Positions 34,011 to 42,342 are shown, counted from the stretch's first letter. The stretch is DNA of 64,000 nt from an uncultured Collinsella sp. (GCA_900546115.1 URBQ01000004.1:20167-84166), one strand, 5' to 3'. Notes: generated by a model from the sequence alone, not told the origin. Numbers and translations: made by a program.

Positions 34011-34043
34011 TAAGTAGCCCTACCAAGTAGTCAAGGAGTTGTC

Positions 34044-34622
34044 ATGCCTGAGTCTTCTGTCCGTCCCCGTCGCATCGTCGTTGGCGTTTCGGGCGCCAGC
34101 GGTGCCGCGCTGGGCCTTGAGTGCCTCAAATGCCTGCGCCAGGCCGGTGCCGAGTCGGCGCTTGTCGTCACGCGCGGGGGAGAGATTACCATCGAGCAGG
34201 AGCTCGGCATGACGCTCGACGAATTTGCGTGCCATGCCGATGTGGTCTACGACAACAAGAACATCGGCGCCGCCATCGCAAGCGGCACCTATCCGGTCGA
34301 CGGCATGATCGTGGCGCCCTGCTCCATGAAGACGCTCGCCGGCATCGCGAGCGGCTACAGCGAAAACCTGTTGCTGCGCGCGGCCGATGTTCAGATGAAA
34401 GAGCAGCGCCGCCTGGTGCTCATGGTGCGTGAGACGCCCTTCAGCGCCATTCATGTCGACAACATGGCGCGCCTTGCGCGCGTACCGGGCGTCATGCTCA
34501 TGCCGCCCATGCTCACGTTTTACAACGGCCCCGCCACGCTCGATGACGCGGTGCACCACATCGCCGCCAAGGCGCTCGAGGCCGTCGGCGTGTCATGCGC
34601 AAACTATAAGCGCTGGTCATAG
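34044..34622 (+). CDS. ubiX: UbiX flavin prenyltransferase
   Basis: A 192-residue flavoprotein that joins dimethylallyl phosphate to FMN to give prenylated FMN for UbiD enzymes. Conserved blocks are VVGVSGASGAALGLECLKCL (FMN-binding GxSGAxG), GTYPVDGMIVAPCSMKTLAGIASGYSENLLLRAADVQMKEQRRLVLMVRETPF and HVDNMARLARVPGVMLMPPMLTFYNGP. Length and motifs are canonical. The start at 34044 has AAGGAG upstream, 33 bp after ubiD, so the two are co-transcribed. A transcription terminator follows at 34655. Confidence 0.95.
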   Translation: MPESSVRPRRIVVGVSGASGAALGLECLKCLRQAGAESALVVTRGGEITIEQELGMTLDEFACHADVVYDNKNIGAAIASGTYPVDGMIVAPCSMKTLAGIASGYSENLLLRAADVQMKEQRRLVLMVRETPFSAIHVDNMARLARVPGVMLMPPMLTFYNGPATLDDAVHHIAAKALEAVGVSCANYKRWS

Positions 34623-34654
34623 GCGTCTTTAGGGTAGGATACGAGTAGTGTTTG

Positions 34655-34685
34655 AGCCCGCTGCCCCTGTGGGCGGCGGGCTTTG
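34655..34685 (+). terminator. terminator after the ubiD-ubiX operon
   Basis: A 12-bp stem AGCCCGCTGCCC/GGGCGGCGGGCT (34655-34666 with 34671-34682, one G-U), loop CTGT, then TTTG. It is close to the merR start (34715), so read-through is possible. Confidence 0.65.
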
Positions 34686-34714
34686 TGCGCTAAAAGGATG
34701 TGTCAGGAGGACTT

Positions 34715-35578
34715 ATGCAGACGGGCATGTATGCGATTAGCGAGATGGCGAGCTTGTTTAATGTTTCGCGCCAAACGCTCATCTACTACGACAAGATCGG
34801 CCTGTTTAAGCCCGCCGTGGTCAACGAAAAAGGCTACCGCTTCTATTCGCCCACGCAGATCCCGCTCATGCGTCTGATTTGCATGCTGCGCGACCTGGGG
34901 CTCGAACTCGACGAGATCGACCGCCTAACCTCGACGTTCGACATTGGCGAGATGACCGATCACCTGCGCTCGCGGGTGCAGGCGCTCGATGAACAGATCG
35001 CTGAGCTCAAAGCCGAGCGCGCGAGCGTACAGGAGCGTCTAAGCTTTTACGACGAGGCGGTTTACTGGCGCGAGCGCGAGGGCAAGCCGGAGCTCAAACA
35101 GTTTGAGCGCCGCTACGTGGTCTTTGAGGAGTTTCCGGGCGATATAGAGCGCGGCCGCTCGATGCTTCACCCCACGCTCATGCGGGCAATCCTGCGCATG
35201 CGTGCGCTGACGGGCACGCGTCCCATGCGCGGCTGGGGCGCCATGCTGCGTCGCGAGGCGCTGCATTCCGACGACCCCGTCGCCGGCGCCGGCTCCTTTG
35301 CCGTGCTACCGCGCGGTGTCGAGGAGCTGCTGCCGAGCGATCCCGCCGAGCTGGCAGAGATCGGCATCGAAGTGCTGCCCGAGGGCACATATCTGTGCAT
35401 GAGCCGCTGGGGCATGCCGTACGAGCCCGAGGGCATCCGCGCCGTCGTGGCCTGCATGGACAAGCACGCGCTCCAGCCCGTTGGCAACGCCTTCGACTTT
35501 TGCTACCTCGATACTACGAGCTACGACGAGTCCCACCAAGAGGACTTTTGCTGCATCCAAATCCCCGTCGCCCTCTAG
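34715..35578 (+). CDS. MerR-family transcriptional regulator with GyrI-like effector domain
   Basis: A 287-residue regulator. The N-terminal MerR helix-turn-helix reads YAISEMASLFNVSRQTLIYYDKIGLFKPAVVNEKGYRFYSPTQIPLMRLICMLRDLGLELDEI, followed by a coiled-coil linker (about 75-115) and a C-terminal domain of about 160 residues (YVVFEEFPGDIERGR to the end) like the GyrI/BmrR small-molecule-binding fold. It has several cysteines near the C-terminus (DFCCIQIP). The ATG at 34715 is preceded by AGGAGG. It lies right after the ubiX terminator on the same strand and is a candidate regulator of the ubiD locus or of its transporter. The effector is unknown. Confidence 0.86.
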   Translation: MQTGMYAISEMASLFNVSRQTLIYYDKIGLFKPAVVNEKGYRFYSPTQIPLMRLICMLRDLGLELDEIDRLTSTFDIGEMTDHLRSRVQALDEQIAELKAERASVQERLSFYDEAVYWREREGKPELKQFERRYVVFEEFPGDIERGRSMLHPTLMRAILRMRALTGTRPMRGWGAMLRREALHSDDPVAGAGSFAVLPRGVEELLPSDPAELAEIGIEVLPEGTYLCMSRWGMPYEPEGIRAVVACMDKHALQPVGNAFDFCYLDTTSYDESHQEDFCCIQIPVAL

Positions 35579-35697
35579 ATGTGACAAGGGGACTGCTCCT
35601 TCGTCACATTCGTGGTGTGGCTGCTGCCCAAACCGTCACAACATTCGATGAAAATCTCGAAAACGAGGAAAAGCGTCGAATGTTGTGACGCTTTTCC
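35579..35697. repeat. composite intergenic repeat, copy 2
   Basis: A REP-like palindrome (ATGTGACAAGGGGAC at 35579-35593 paired with CTCCTTCGTCACAT) is followed by the hairpin CGTCACAACATTCGA (35634-35648) with TCGAATGTTGTGACG (35676-35690) and CTTTTCC. The inner sequence ATGAAAATCTCGAAAACG is shared with copy 1. Here it probably terminates the merR transcript. Confidence 0.8.
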
Positions 35698-35779
35698 TGT
35701 CTGTGCCGGCGAGCTCCCGTGTCATCTGGGGGTATAAGGCTAGCAAGTGTTTATTTGCGAGGCCAAGGGGGCGCCCCGT

Positions 35780-36649
35780 ATGGATATCGATAACTTTGAA
35801 TGGTGGTATAGCGAGGGCGAGGCTCCGGACGAGGAGTGGGACGAGCCCGCGCCGCGTGACGTGTCGAGCGACGAGGACGAGACCGGCAGCGATGCTGCTG
35901 TCGAGCCTGACGCCGCCTCCGATGCCGCCGAGCCTCTGACCTTTGAGCAGGCTTGGGCCCAGGCTGAGGCCGACGAGGCAAAGGCCGATGCCACGGCCAC
36001 ACTGGGTGAGCCAGCCGACATGTCCATCTCGCCGGCAAAGACCCCGCAGCCGCGTCACACTATCGATCCCGACAGCACGGCATCCTTCAGCATACTCGAC
36101 GTGCCCGCGCAGGGTGCCCAGGCGCCCGCCCCCACCCATCGCCCCAACCTGGCTCGCGAGGAAGACGCGGGCCGTCGCTCTCCGCTCGGCCCCATTCTCA
36201 TCGCCTTTATGGCCGGCGTCATCGCTTGCTCGGCGATCGGCAGCATCTGGGGTCATGTCGAGCAGCAGCGCCAAGACGCCGCCAAGGTCGAGATGTCTGT
36301 CGAGCAATCGCTCAGCCGCACGCGCTCGGTGCATGTATCGGTCGAGGTCAAGGACGGCGCGACGTGGGACACCGCGCGCGGCGACAGCCAGATGCTCGTC
36401 CATATCGTGGGTCGCACGCTCAAGGGGCAAGCGATCGACGAGTACCAATACGTCAATTCCGAAGGTGACGGCATCGAGCTCAAGCCCGGCGACTACGAGC
36501 TCACGGTCGATGAGCCGCCCGTCGCCACCGACGGCACGCGTTACCGTGCCTCAAAGCGCATGGTTCCGGTGAGTTTTAATTCACAGGCGCCCGATACGGT
36601 CGATAGCACGCCGCAGGGCGGGTTTGACCTTTACGCTATTGCTCAATAA
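35780..36649 (+). CDS. bitopic membrane protein with acidic cytoplasmic region, unknown function
   Basis: A 289-residue protein. Residues about 1-120 are very acidic and low-complexity (EGEAPDEEWDEPAPRDVSSDEDETGSD). A single transmembrane helix PILIAFMAGVIACSAIGSIWG follows at about 138-158. The C-terminal about 125 residues are a soluble, probably extracytoplasmic, beta-rich domain (VHVSVEVKDGATWDTARGD, PGDYELTVDEPPVATDGTRYR). I chose the ATG at 35780 (MDIDNFEWWYSEGE) with AAGGGG upstream; an in-frame GTG at 35747 is less convincing. I do not recognise the family. It sits alone between the merR repeat and the epimerase gene. Confidence 0.65.
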   Translation: MDIDNFEWWYSEGEAPDEEWDEPAPRDVSSDEDETGSDAAVEPDAASDAAEPLTFEQAWAQAEADEAKADATATLGEPADMSISPAKTPQPRHTIDPDSTASFSILDVPAQGAQAPAPTHRPNLAREEDAGRRSPLGPILIAFMAGVIACSAIGSIWGHVEQQRQDAAKVEMSVEQSLSRTRSVHVSVEVKDGATWDTARGDSQMLVHIVGRTLKGQAIDEYQYVNSEGDGIELKPGDYELTVDEPPVATDGTRYRASKRMVPVSFNSQAPDTVDSTPQGGFDLYAIAQ

Positions 36650-36728
36650 CTGCACCTGTCGCTCAACCCCGCCGCCAAGAGTGGGACAATAGCCCTCGAC
36701 ACCGTTGTTTACTATTGGAGGAAGTAGC

Positions 36729-37622
36729 ATGTCCACCGTCACTACCATCAAGCGCGGCGGCCTCATCGCGGCCATCGATTCCATGGGCGCCCAGCTCACG
36801 AGCCTTGCCCTCAACGGCAACGAGTATCTGTGGCAGGGCGACCCGGCCTTTTGGGGCAAGCATGCGCCTATCCTGTTCCCCATCGTGGGATCGCTGCGCA
36901 ACAACATGGCGACATCTGCGGCCGGCACCTGCGAGATGCCGCGCCACGGACTCGCTCGCATCGTCGAGCACAAGTTGGTCGAGGTTTCGGAGGACGGCTC
37001 CTCGGTAACGTACGAGATCACTGACACGCCCGAGTCGCTCAAGGCGTTCCCGTTCCACTTTAAGCTCAACATGACCTATGCCCTGACCGGCGACGCCACG
37101 CTCACGCAGGCCTTTGCCGTCACCAACACCGGCGACGTGGCCCTGCCGTTCTCGGTGGGCGGTCATCCTGCATTCAACGTGCCCGCCCCCGGTGCCGAAG
37201 ACGAGGCGTTCGAGGATTACGAGCTGGCGTTTACCGAGGCTTGGACCAACGAGGCTCCCATCATCACGCCCGACGGTCTTATGACGTTCGAGGGCAGCTA
37301 CAAGGCTCCCGATAACTCGGACGTGCTGCCCATCACGCACCGCAGCTTCGATAACGACGCCATCATGTTCACCGATGCCCCGGGTTCCACGCTCACGTTG
37401 CGCGGCCGCAAGTCGGGCCACGGCGTCAAGATCGACTTTGAGGGCTTTAAGTACATCGGCGTGTGGTCTGCCGCCAACGACGCCCCGTTTGTGGCGCTCG
37501 AGCCCTGGACCGGCCACACCACCATGGACACCGAGGACGACGTCTTTGAGCACAAGGTCAACACCATTACCTTGGCACCGGGTGAGACGGACGTTCGCAG
37601 CTTTAGCGTTACCCTGCTCTAG
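36729..37622 (+). CDS. aldose 1-epimerase (LacX-like) family protein
   Basis: A 297-residue beta-sandwich protein of the galactose mutarotase superfamily, LacX/YeaD-like branch. Visible features are ALNGNEYLWQGDPAFWGKHAPILFPIVGSLRNN (LacX-type replacement of the substrate-loop Arg/His), PRHGLARIVEHKL (conserved His), FSVGGHPAFNVP (catalytic His in GGHPAF) and WTGHTTMDTED. It should interconvert anomers of hexoses or hexose-6-phosphates in the cytoplasm. The ATG at 36729 follows GGAGGAA; an in-frame ATG at 36705 overlaps the promoter region. Monocistronic. It is followed directly by a structured intergenic element. Confidence 0.87.
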   Translation: MSTVTTIKRGGLIAAIDSMGAQLTSLALNGNEYLWQGDPAFWGKHAPILFPIVGSLRNNMATSAAGTCEMPRHGLARIVEHKLVEVSEDGSSVTYEITDTPESLKAFPFHFKLNMTYALTGDATLTQAFAVTNTGDVALPFSVGGHPAFNVPAPGAEDEAFEDYELAFTEAWTNEAPIITPDGLMTFEGSYKAPDNSDVLPITHRSFDNDAIMFTDAPGSTLTLRGRKSGHGVKIDFEGFKYIGVWSAANDAPFVALEPWTGHTTMDTEDDVFEHKVNTITLAPGETDVRSFSVTLL

Positions 37623-37626
37623 AGGT

Positions 37627-37774
37627 TCCGCCGTTCTAACGAACGACGGACCGGTCGACGCTGCGCGCCACCCAGAGCGACAATTTGGCATGAAAAAGGC
37701 AAGGCATGACCAGAAGGTCTATGCCTTGCCTTTTTCATGCCAAGTGGTACATGGGGACAGGTTACTTTGTGCCA
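37627..37774. repeat. structured intergenic element, copy A (3' truncated)
   Basis: Stem-loop 1 pairs 37627-37636 (TCCGCCGTTC) with 37641-37650, loop TAAC, one mismatch. The conserved linker GACGCTGCGCGCC follows, then CCCAGAGCGACAA, then a 23-bp hairpin with outer arm TTGGCATGAAAAAGGC and inner GGCAAGGCAT/ATGCCTTGCC around GACCAGAAGGTC. The right outer arm seen in copies B and C is missing; the element runs into a different palindrome (TGGTACATGGGG... at 37744-37774). Confidence 0.75.
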
Positions 37775-37878
37775 ATCGTCCTCGTGTGTCTATTAATTTT
37801 TCGCGCACATGCCGCGCTGCTGGTTGTTGACGTATATCCTGTCTTATTGTCAGCAAAACGACATAGGGAAGGCATCAG

Positions 37879-38805
37879 ATGCAACCTCGACTACAGCGCG
37901 ACGCGCATCCACAGCCGGTATGCAGCCGTCGCATCTTTTTGGGTAGCGCTCTCGCTGCGAGTGCTTCCGTCGTCGCCGGCGCACTTGCCGGCTGCCAGCG
38001 CCCGTCCACGCTCAAGGTGGTCCAGACCACCACGGGCGGCGGCCGCGACGACCTGTCCGATTCCGTGATCGGCAAGGACAAGATTCGTATTGGCATGGAG
38101 GCGGCCTACGCCCCATACAACTGGCAGGTCTCCGAGGCCAGCGAGTACACCATCCCCATCGACAACGTGCAGGGCGCTTACGCCGATGGCTATGATGTTC
38201 AGATCGCAAAGATCGTCTGCAAGGCCCTTGGCGGCGAGCCCGTTGCCGTCAAACAGAGCTTCTCGGGCCTCATCGATTCGCTCAACAACGGCCAGATCGA
38301 CCTTATCATCGCCGGCATGAGTGCTACGCCCGAGCGCGAGGAGTCCGTCGGTTTTTCCGACCCGTACTTTATCGGCTACTTTGGCCTGTTCGTAAAAGAG
38401 GGCTCGCCCTACCAAAACGCGACCAAGCTCAGCGACTTTAGCGGCGCCACGGTGCTCGGCCAAAAGGACACGATGCTCGATACCGTCATCGACGAGATCC
38501 CGGGCGTCGTTCACAAGAATCCGGTCGATTCGGTGCCCACGGTGTTTTCGAACCTGCTGCAGGGCACCTGCGACGCCGTGACCTACAACACCGAGAACGA
38601 GAAGGGCTATATGGCCCAAAACCCGGGTATCGTGCCGATTCAATTTGCCGAGGGCGAGGGCTTTAAGCAGGAGGTCACGGCAAACGTCGGCTGCCGCAAG
38701 GGCTCGGACAAGCTGCTCAAACTTATCGATAAGACGCTCAAGGGCATTAGCCAAGAGGAGCGCGACCAAATGTGGGACGCGTGCCTCGACCGTCAGCCGG
38801 CATAG
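37879..38805 (+). CDS. polar amino acid ABC transporter substrate-binding lipoprotein
   Basis: A 308-residue extracytoplasmic solute-binding protein (SBP family 3). The signal is SRRIFLGSALAASASVVAGALAGC, with lipobox LAGC, so it is lipid-anchored after cleavage; the twin Arg hints at Tat export. The binding core begins IRIGMEAAYAPYNWQ and contains GYDVQIAKIVCKALGG, LIDSLNNGQIDLIIAGMSATPEREESVGFSDPYF and YNTENEKGYM. GGGAAGG precedes the ATG at 37879. It is the first of three genes (binding protein, permease, ATPase) with 9- and 22-bp gaps, so an operon. The likely ligand is an amino acid; which one cannot be read. Confidence 0.92.
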   Translation: MQPRLQRDAHPQPVCSRRIFLGSALAASASVVAGALAGCQRPSTLKVVQTTTGGGRDDLSDSVIGKDKIRIGMEAAYAPYNWQVSEASEYTIPIDNVQGAYADGYDVQIAKIVCKALGGEPVAVKQSFSGLIDSLNNGQIDLIIAGMSATPEREESVGFSDPYFIGYFGLFVKEGSPYQNATKLSDFSGATVLGQKDTMLDTVIDEIPGVVHKNPVDSVPTVFSNLLQGTCDAVTYNTENEKGYMAQNPGIVPIQFAEGEGFKQEVTANVGCRKGSDKLLKLIDKTLKGISQEERDQMWDACLDRQPA

Positions 38806-38814
38806 GGAGGCAGC

Positions 38815-39963
38815 ATGAAAGCCATTAATCGTCTGGCCTCCTTTATCAAGGCCGACCACCGTTATGTATACCTGGGCACGAGCGTTATCGCGGCGCTCGG
38901 TCTGGCGTTTAGTCAGCGCAACCCCACGCCGCTGAGCTTCTTGGCGCCCACGGGTGTGTTCCAGGACTGCCTCTGGGCGATTCTGTGGGCTTGGATTGTC
39001 GTATCGGCGGCAGCGCTCGTCACCAAGCTCATGCATTGGAATGACTATCGCCAAAAGTCGCCGTTTGCATCCGAGCGTTGCCGTCGCGGCGCGCGCCTGG
39101 GCAGCTATGTCGTGGTTGCCATCGCGGCGATCTTCTTCATCGACCGCTGCGTCATGTCGTTTATCGACCTGGTACAGGTGAGCATTGTCTCGGACTCCAA
39201 CCCCAGCGACTTTTTGTCGAGCCTGGTCTACATGACCTACAAGAGCGGCGACTTCTTCATTCGCGGTATCGAGATCACCATCGCGCTTGCCACCTTCGGC
39301 ACGGTCATCGCCTTTTTCCTGGCACTGCTCTTTGTGTTCCTGCGTATTCAGACGTTTGACCGCGTGGATAACGACCTGGTGCGCTTCTTTAAGAGTATCG
39401 GCCGCGGCTTTGCGACCGTCTACTCCACCATCGTGCGCGGCACGCCCATGATGGTCCAGGGCCTGCTCATCTATTACGCGGGCTTCACCGTTTTGCGCGG
39501 TATGGGCTTCGAGACCGCCCAGGCCAACCAGATTTGGAGCACCTTCACCGCCGGCCTCGTCACCATCTCGCTCAACTCCACCGCCTACATGATGGAGGTC
39601 CTGCGCGGCGGCATCGAGTCCATCGATTCCGGCCAGGCCGAGGCAGCGCGCTCGCTGGGTCTGTCGCAGTGGCAGGCCATGCGCAAAGTCGTGTTCCCCC
39701 AGGGCATTAAAAACGCGATTCCGGCGCTCACCAACGAGCTCATCATCAACATCAAGGACTCGTCGGTGCTTTCGGTCATCGGCGTGTTCGACCTCATGTA
39801 CGCCACCACCACCGTCGCCGGCGTGTACTACCGCCAGATGGAGGTCTACTGCGTGGCGCTCGTGGTCTACCTGATCCTGACGCTTGTGGCGAGCCGCCTG
39901 CTCGAGGCCTTTGGCAAAAAGCTCGGCGCCGAGGCTCCGGCCACACTGCCCAGCTCCAACTAG
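38815..39963 (+). CDS. polar amino acid ABC transporter permease
   Basis: A 382-residue HisM/GlnP-type permease. The C-terminal part has the family motif ALRGGIESIDSGQAEAARSLGLSQWQAMRKVVFPQGIKNAIPALTNELIINIKDSSVLS (EAA loop that contacts the ATPase). The N-terminal about 150 residues contain three extra hydrophobic segments (VIAALGLAFSQ, WAILWAWIVVSAAAL, SYVVVAIAAIFFIDRCVM) beyond the usual five-helix permease, so it is longer than the typical 220-250 aa. The ATG at 38815 is preceded by GGGAGG. It is the middle gene of the importer operon. Confidence 0.92.
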   Translation: MKAINRLASFIKADHRYVYLGTSVIAALGLAFSQRNPTPLSFLAPTGVFQDCLWAILWAWIVVSAAALVTKLMHWNDYRQKSPFASERCRRGARLGSYVVVAIAAIFFIDRCVMSFIDLVQVSIVSDSNPSDFLSSLVYMTYKSGDFFIRGIEITIALATFGTVIAFFLALLFVFLRIQTFDRVDNDLVRFFKSIGRGFATVYSTIVRGTPMMVQGLLIYYAGFTVLRGMGFETAQANQIWSTFTAGLVTISLNSTAYMMEVLRGGIESIDSGQAEAARSLGLSQWQAMRKVVFPQGIKNAIPALTNELIINIKDSSVLSVIGVFDLMYATTTVAGVYYRQMEVYCVALVVYLILTLVASRLLEAFGKKLGAEAPATLPSSN

Positions 39964-39985
39964 GCGCAAGACGAGGAGAATCATC

Positions 39986-40771
39986 ATGGCAGATACCACT
40001 ACCACCGGCGCTGTGACCGCCGCACAAACTAAAGAGCCGCTTATCCGCGTCGAGGGTCTGCGCAAGAGCTTCGGCTCGCTCGAGGTACTCAAGGGCATCG
40101 ACCTGTCCGTTAATCCCGGCGAGGTCGTCACCATCATCGGCGCCTCGGGCTCGGGTAAGTCGACCTTCCTGCGCTGCCTCAACCTGCTCGAGACCCCGGA
40201 CGCGGGCCATATCTGGTTCCATGGCCAGGACCTCACGGCCGAGCGCTGCAATATCAACAAGCTGCGCGAGGACATCGGCATGGTGTTCCAGGGCTTCAAC
40301 CTATTCAACAACATGGATGTGCTCGACAACTGCACGCTCGCGCCCGTCACGCTCAAAAAGATGAGCAAGACCGAGGCCGAGAAAGTCGCGATGGAGCATC
40401 TGACGAGCGTGGGGCTCGAAAAGTTCGCGCACGCCGCCGTGGGCCGCCTGTCCGGTGGTCAAAAACAGCGCGTGGCCATCGCCCGTGCCCTGTGCATGAA
40501 TCCGCAGATCATGCTGTTCGACGAGCCGACCTCCGCACTCGACCCCGAGATCGTGGGAGAGGTGCTCGAGGTCATGCGCAAGCTCGCTGCCGATGGCATG
40601 ACCATGGTCGTCGTCACGCACGAGATGGCCTTTGCCCGCACGGTGTCCGATCGCGTGGTCTTTATGGACAAGGGCGTGGTGCTCGAGGACGCCGCGCCGG
40701 CCGAGCTCTTCGGCAATCCCAAGCACCAGCGCACTCGCGAGTTCCTCTCGCGTTATCTCGAGGACAAATAA
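39986..40771 (+). CDS. polar amino acid ABC transporter ATP-binding protein
   Basis: A 261-residue GlnQ/HisP-type ATPase. Walker A is IGASGSGKSTFLRCLNLLE, Q-loop VFQGFNLF, signature LSGGQKQRVAIARAL, Walker B IMLFDEPTSALDPEIVGEV and H-loop VVTHEMAFAR. A short Thr-rich N-terminal extension (ADTTTTGAVTAAQTKEP) precedes the fold. I chose the ATG at 39986, with GAGGAG upstream, 22 bp after the permease. It powers the importer whose other parts are the two preceding genes. Confidence 0.95.
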   Translation: MADTTTTGAVTAAQTKEPLIRVEGLRKSFGSLEVLKGIDLSVNPGEVVTIIGASGSGKSTFLRCLNLLETPDAGHIWFHGQDLTAERCNINKLREDIGMVFQGFNLFNNMDVLDNCTLAPVTLKKMSKTEAEKVAMEHLTSVGLEKFAHAAVGRLSGGQKQRVAIARALCMNPQIMLFDEPTSALDPEIVGEVLEVMRKLAADGMTMVVVTHEMAFARTVSDRVVFMDKGVVLEDAAPAELFGNPKHQRTREFLSRYLEDK

Positions 40772-40794
40772 CCGACCGCAAACGCTTATGTAGC

Positions 40795-40819
40795 AGGGCC
40801 GCTCCGGTGGGGCGGCCCT
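40795..40819 (+). terminator. GC hairpin between the ABC operon and the M20 gene
   Basis: An 11-bp stem AGGGCCGCTCC/GGGGCGGCCCT with loop GGT and one G-U pair. It lacks a T-run, so it is a weak terminator or a processing element. The M20 gene starts 25 bp later. Confidence 0.5.
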
Positions 40820-40843
40820 CGTCATCACAATCGAAAGGATGTC

Positions 40844-42259
40844 ATGGCCGAGGTTTGGCGCTTCTTTGCGCATGAGGATGATTTTGCCGATTTGGACGAA
40901 GCTGGCGCGAGCGAGCGCTTGGGTCGCGTGCTGTCGTTTCCGACCATCTCGAGCATGGATGCCGAGGCGGTGGACTGGCAGCCGTTCGACGACCTGCGCG
41001 CCTATATGCAGCAGGCCTGGCCGCGCGTGTTCGCGGCGGGCGAGGTCGAGCTCATCGACCATTCGCTATTGGTGACGCTTGCCGGCTCCGACCTCGCTCT
41101 CAAGCCCGTTATGCTCATGGGCCACATGGACGTGGTCCCCGTGGTGCCGGGTACCGAGGCCGATTGGACGCACGCCCCCTTTAGCGGGCACGTGGACGAT
41201 ACCTACATCTGGGGCCGCGGCGCGATCGACATGAAGGACCAGGTCGCAGGCATTCTCGAAGCGGTCGAGTATGCGCTGGCGCACGGTTGGCAGCACGAGC
41301 GCACACTGCTCCTGGCCTTTGGCCAGGACGAGGAGACGACGCAGTACGGCGCAGGCGCCATCGGCCGCGCGCTCGAGGAGCGCGGCGTTGAGCTCGAGTA
41401 CCTGATCGACGAGGGCGACTACCGCATCGTTCCGGCTGCCGAGTACAGTGCGGGCGAGGGTTGGCTTATGCACGCCGACCTGGCTGAGAAAGGTTATGCC
41501 GACATTGTGCTCAAGACAAAGAGCGCGGGTGGACATTCTTCCAATCCCTACGGCGGCACGTCGCTCGAGGTGTTGAGCCGTGCCACCACCGCAATCTGCG
41601 ATATCGAGTGGCCGACGCGCGTGACCGACTTGCTTGCCGCCCAGCTCGTCGAGCTGGGGCTCTACACGGCCGATGAAATTGCCGCCAACGGCGGCGCCAT
41701 TGTCCGCGATTGCCTCGCCAGCAAGAAGCTCTATCCGCTGGTGACGACCACCTGCGCGCCCACGCAGATCGAGGGCGGCAGTGCCGGTGCCAACGTAATG
41801 CCGCAGGATATGTGGGTCAACATTAACTTCCGCATGCTCGAAGGCACGAGCGTGGCCGATGTTGTGGCGCGCTGCCGTGAGGCAACTGCCGCGGCGGACC
41901 TTGCCGGTCGTGTCGAAGTGGAGCTGGGCCCCGGCAGCTCCGAGCCCTCGCCGTCCCCGCGTATCGGTGGTCCCGGCCTCGAGGCGGTTCGCTCCATCGC
42001 CGCCCGCTATTTCCGCGATCCAAAGGGGACGGAGGAAAACGGATCATCCGAGCCGTTGGCGATTGTCCCCTCGACCGTGATCGGCGCGACCGACGCTGCC
42101 AACTACCAGCACATTTGCTCCGAATGCATTCGTTTTTCGGCGTTTGTGGTCGACGATGACGAGTGCGACCGCGGCGTCCACGGCACCAACGAGCGCATCA
42201 CCCGCCGCGCCTACCTCCAGGGTGTTCGCTTCCTCATCGCCCTGCTTCAAACGCTCTAG
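40844..42259 (+). CDS. M20-family metallopeptidase (carboxypeptidase S/PM20D-like)
   Basis: A 471-residue zinc-dependent M20 hydrolase. Metal-site motifs are LMGHMDVVP (H94, D96), WGRGAIDMKD (bridging D129), GQDEET (catalytic/metal Glu163-164) and the C-terminal RGVHGTNERI with the last His. The lid domain begins near KSAGGHSSNPYGG. The length and these motifs match the CPS1/PM20D1 group, which cleave dipeptides or N-acyl amino acids. The ATG at 40844 has GAAAGGA upstream. Position after an amino-acid importer suggests use of peptides or acyl-amino acids, but the hairpin at 40795 makes co-transcription uncertain. Confidence 0.88.
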   Translation: MAEVWRFFAHEDDFADLDEAGASERLGRVLSFPTISSMDAEAVDWQPFDDLRAYMQQAWPRVFAAGEVELIDHSLLVTLAGSDLALKPVMLMGHMDVVPVVPGTEADWTHAPFSGHVDDTYIWGRGAIDMKDQVAGILEAVEYALAHGWQHERTLLLAFGQDEETTQYGAGAIGRALEERGVELEYLIDEGDYRIVPAAEYSAGEGWLMHADLAEKGYADIVLKTKSAGGHSSNPYGGTSLEVLSRATTAICDIEWPTRVTDLLAAQLVELGLYTADEIAANGGAIVRDCLASKKLYPLVTTTCAPTQIEGGSAGANVMPQDMWVNINFRMLEGTSVADVVARCREATAAADLAGRVEVELGPGSSEPSPSPRIGGPGLEAVRSIAARYFRDPKGTEENGSSEPLAIVPSTVIGATDAANYQHICSECIRFSAFVVDDDECDRGVHGTNERITRRAYLQGVRFLIALLQTL

Positions 42260-42342
42260 AATGTGACAAAGCGACGCTTCCTTTGTTAGCCGTTGGGGAT
42301 GTTCTTAAACGACTAGCCGTTAAGGAACGTCCCCAACGGCTA
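42260..42342. repeat. two palindromic repeats downstream of the M20 gene
   Basis: A degenerate REP-like unit AATGTGACAAAGCGACG...CTTTGTTA (42260-42287) abuts a second palindrome: 42287-42308 (TAGCCGTTGGGGATGTTCTT) pairs with 42320-42342 with one mismatch and one bulge. A GGGGACGTT-type relative occurs at 59350-59406. The remaining bases to 42550 show only the prfA ribosome binding site. Confidence 0.75.

Noticed and set aside
37891..40368. Open frame of about 825 codons on the minus strand across the amino-acid ABC genes
   Set aside because: It is antisense to three genes with clear binding-protein, permease and ATPase motifs; composition is typical of a codon-bias shadow frame.
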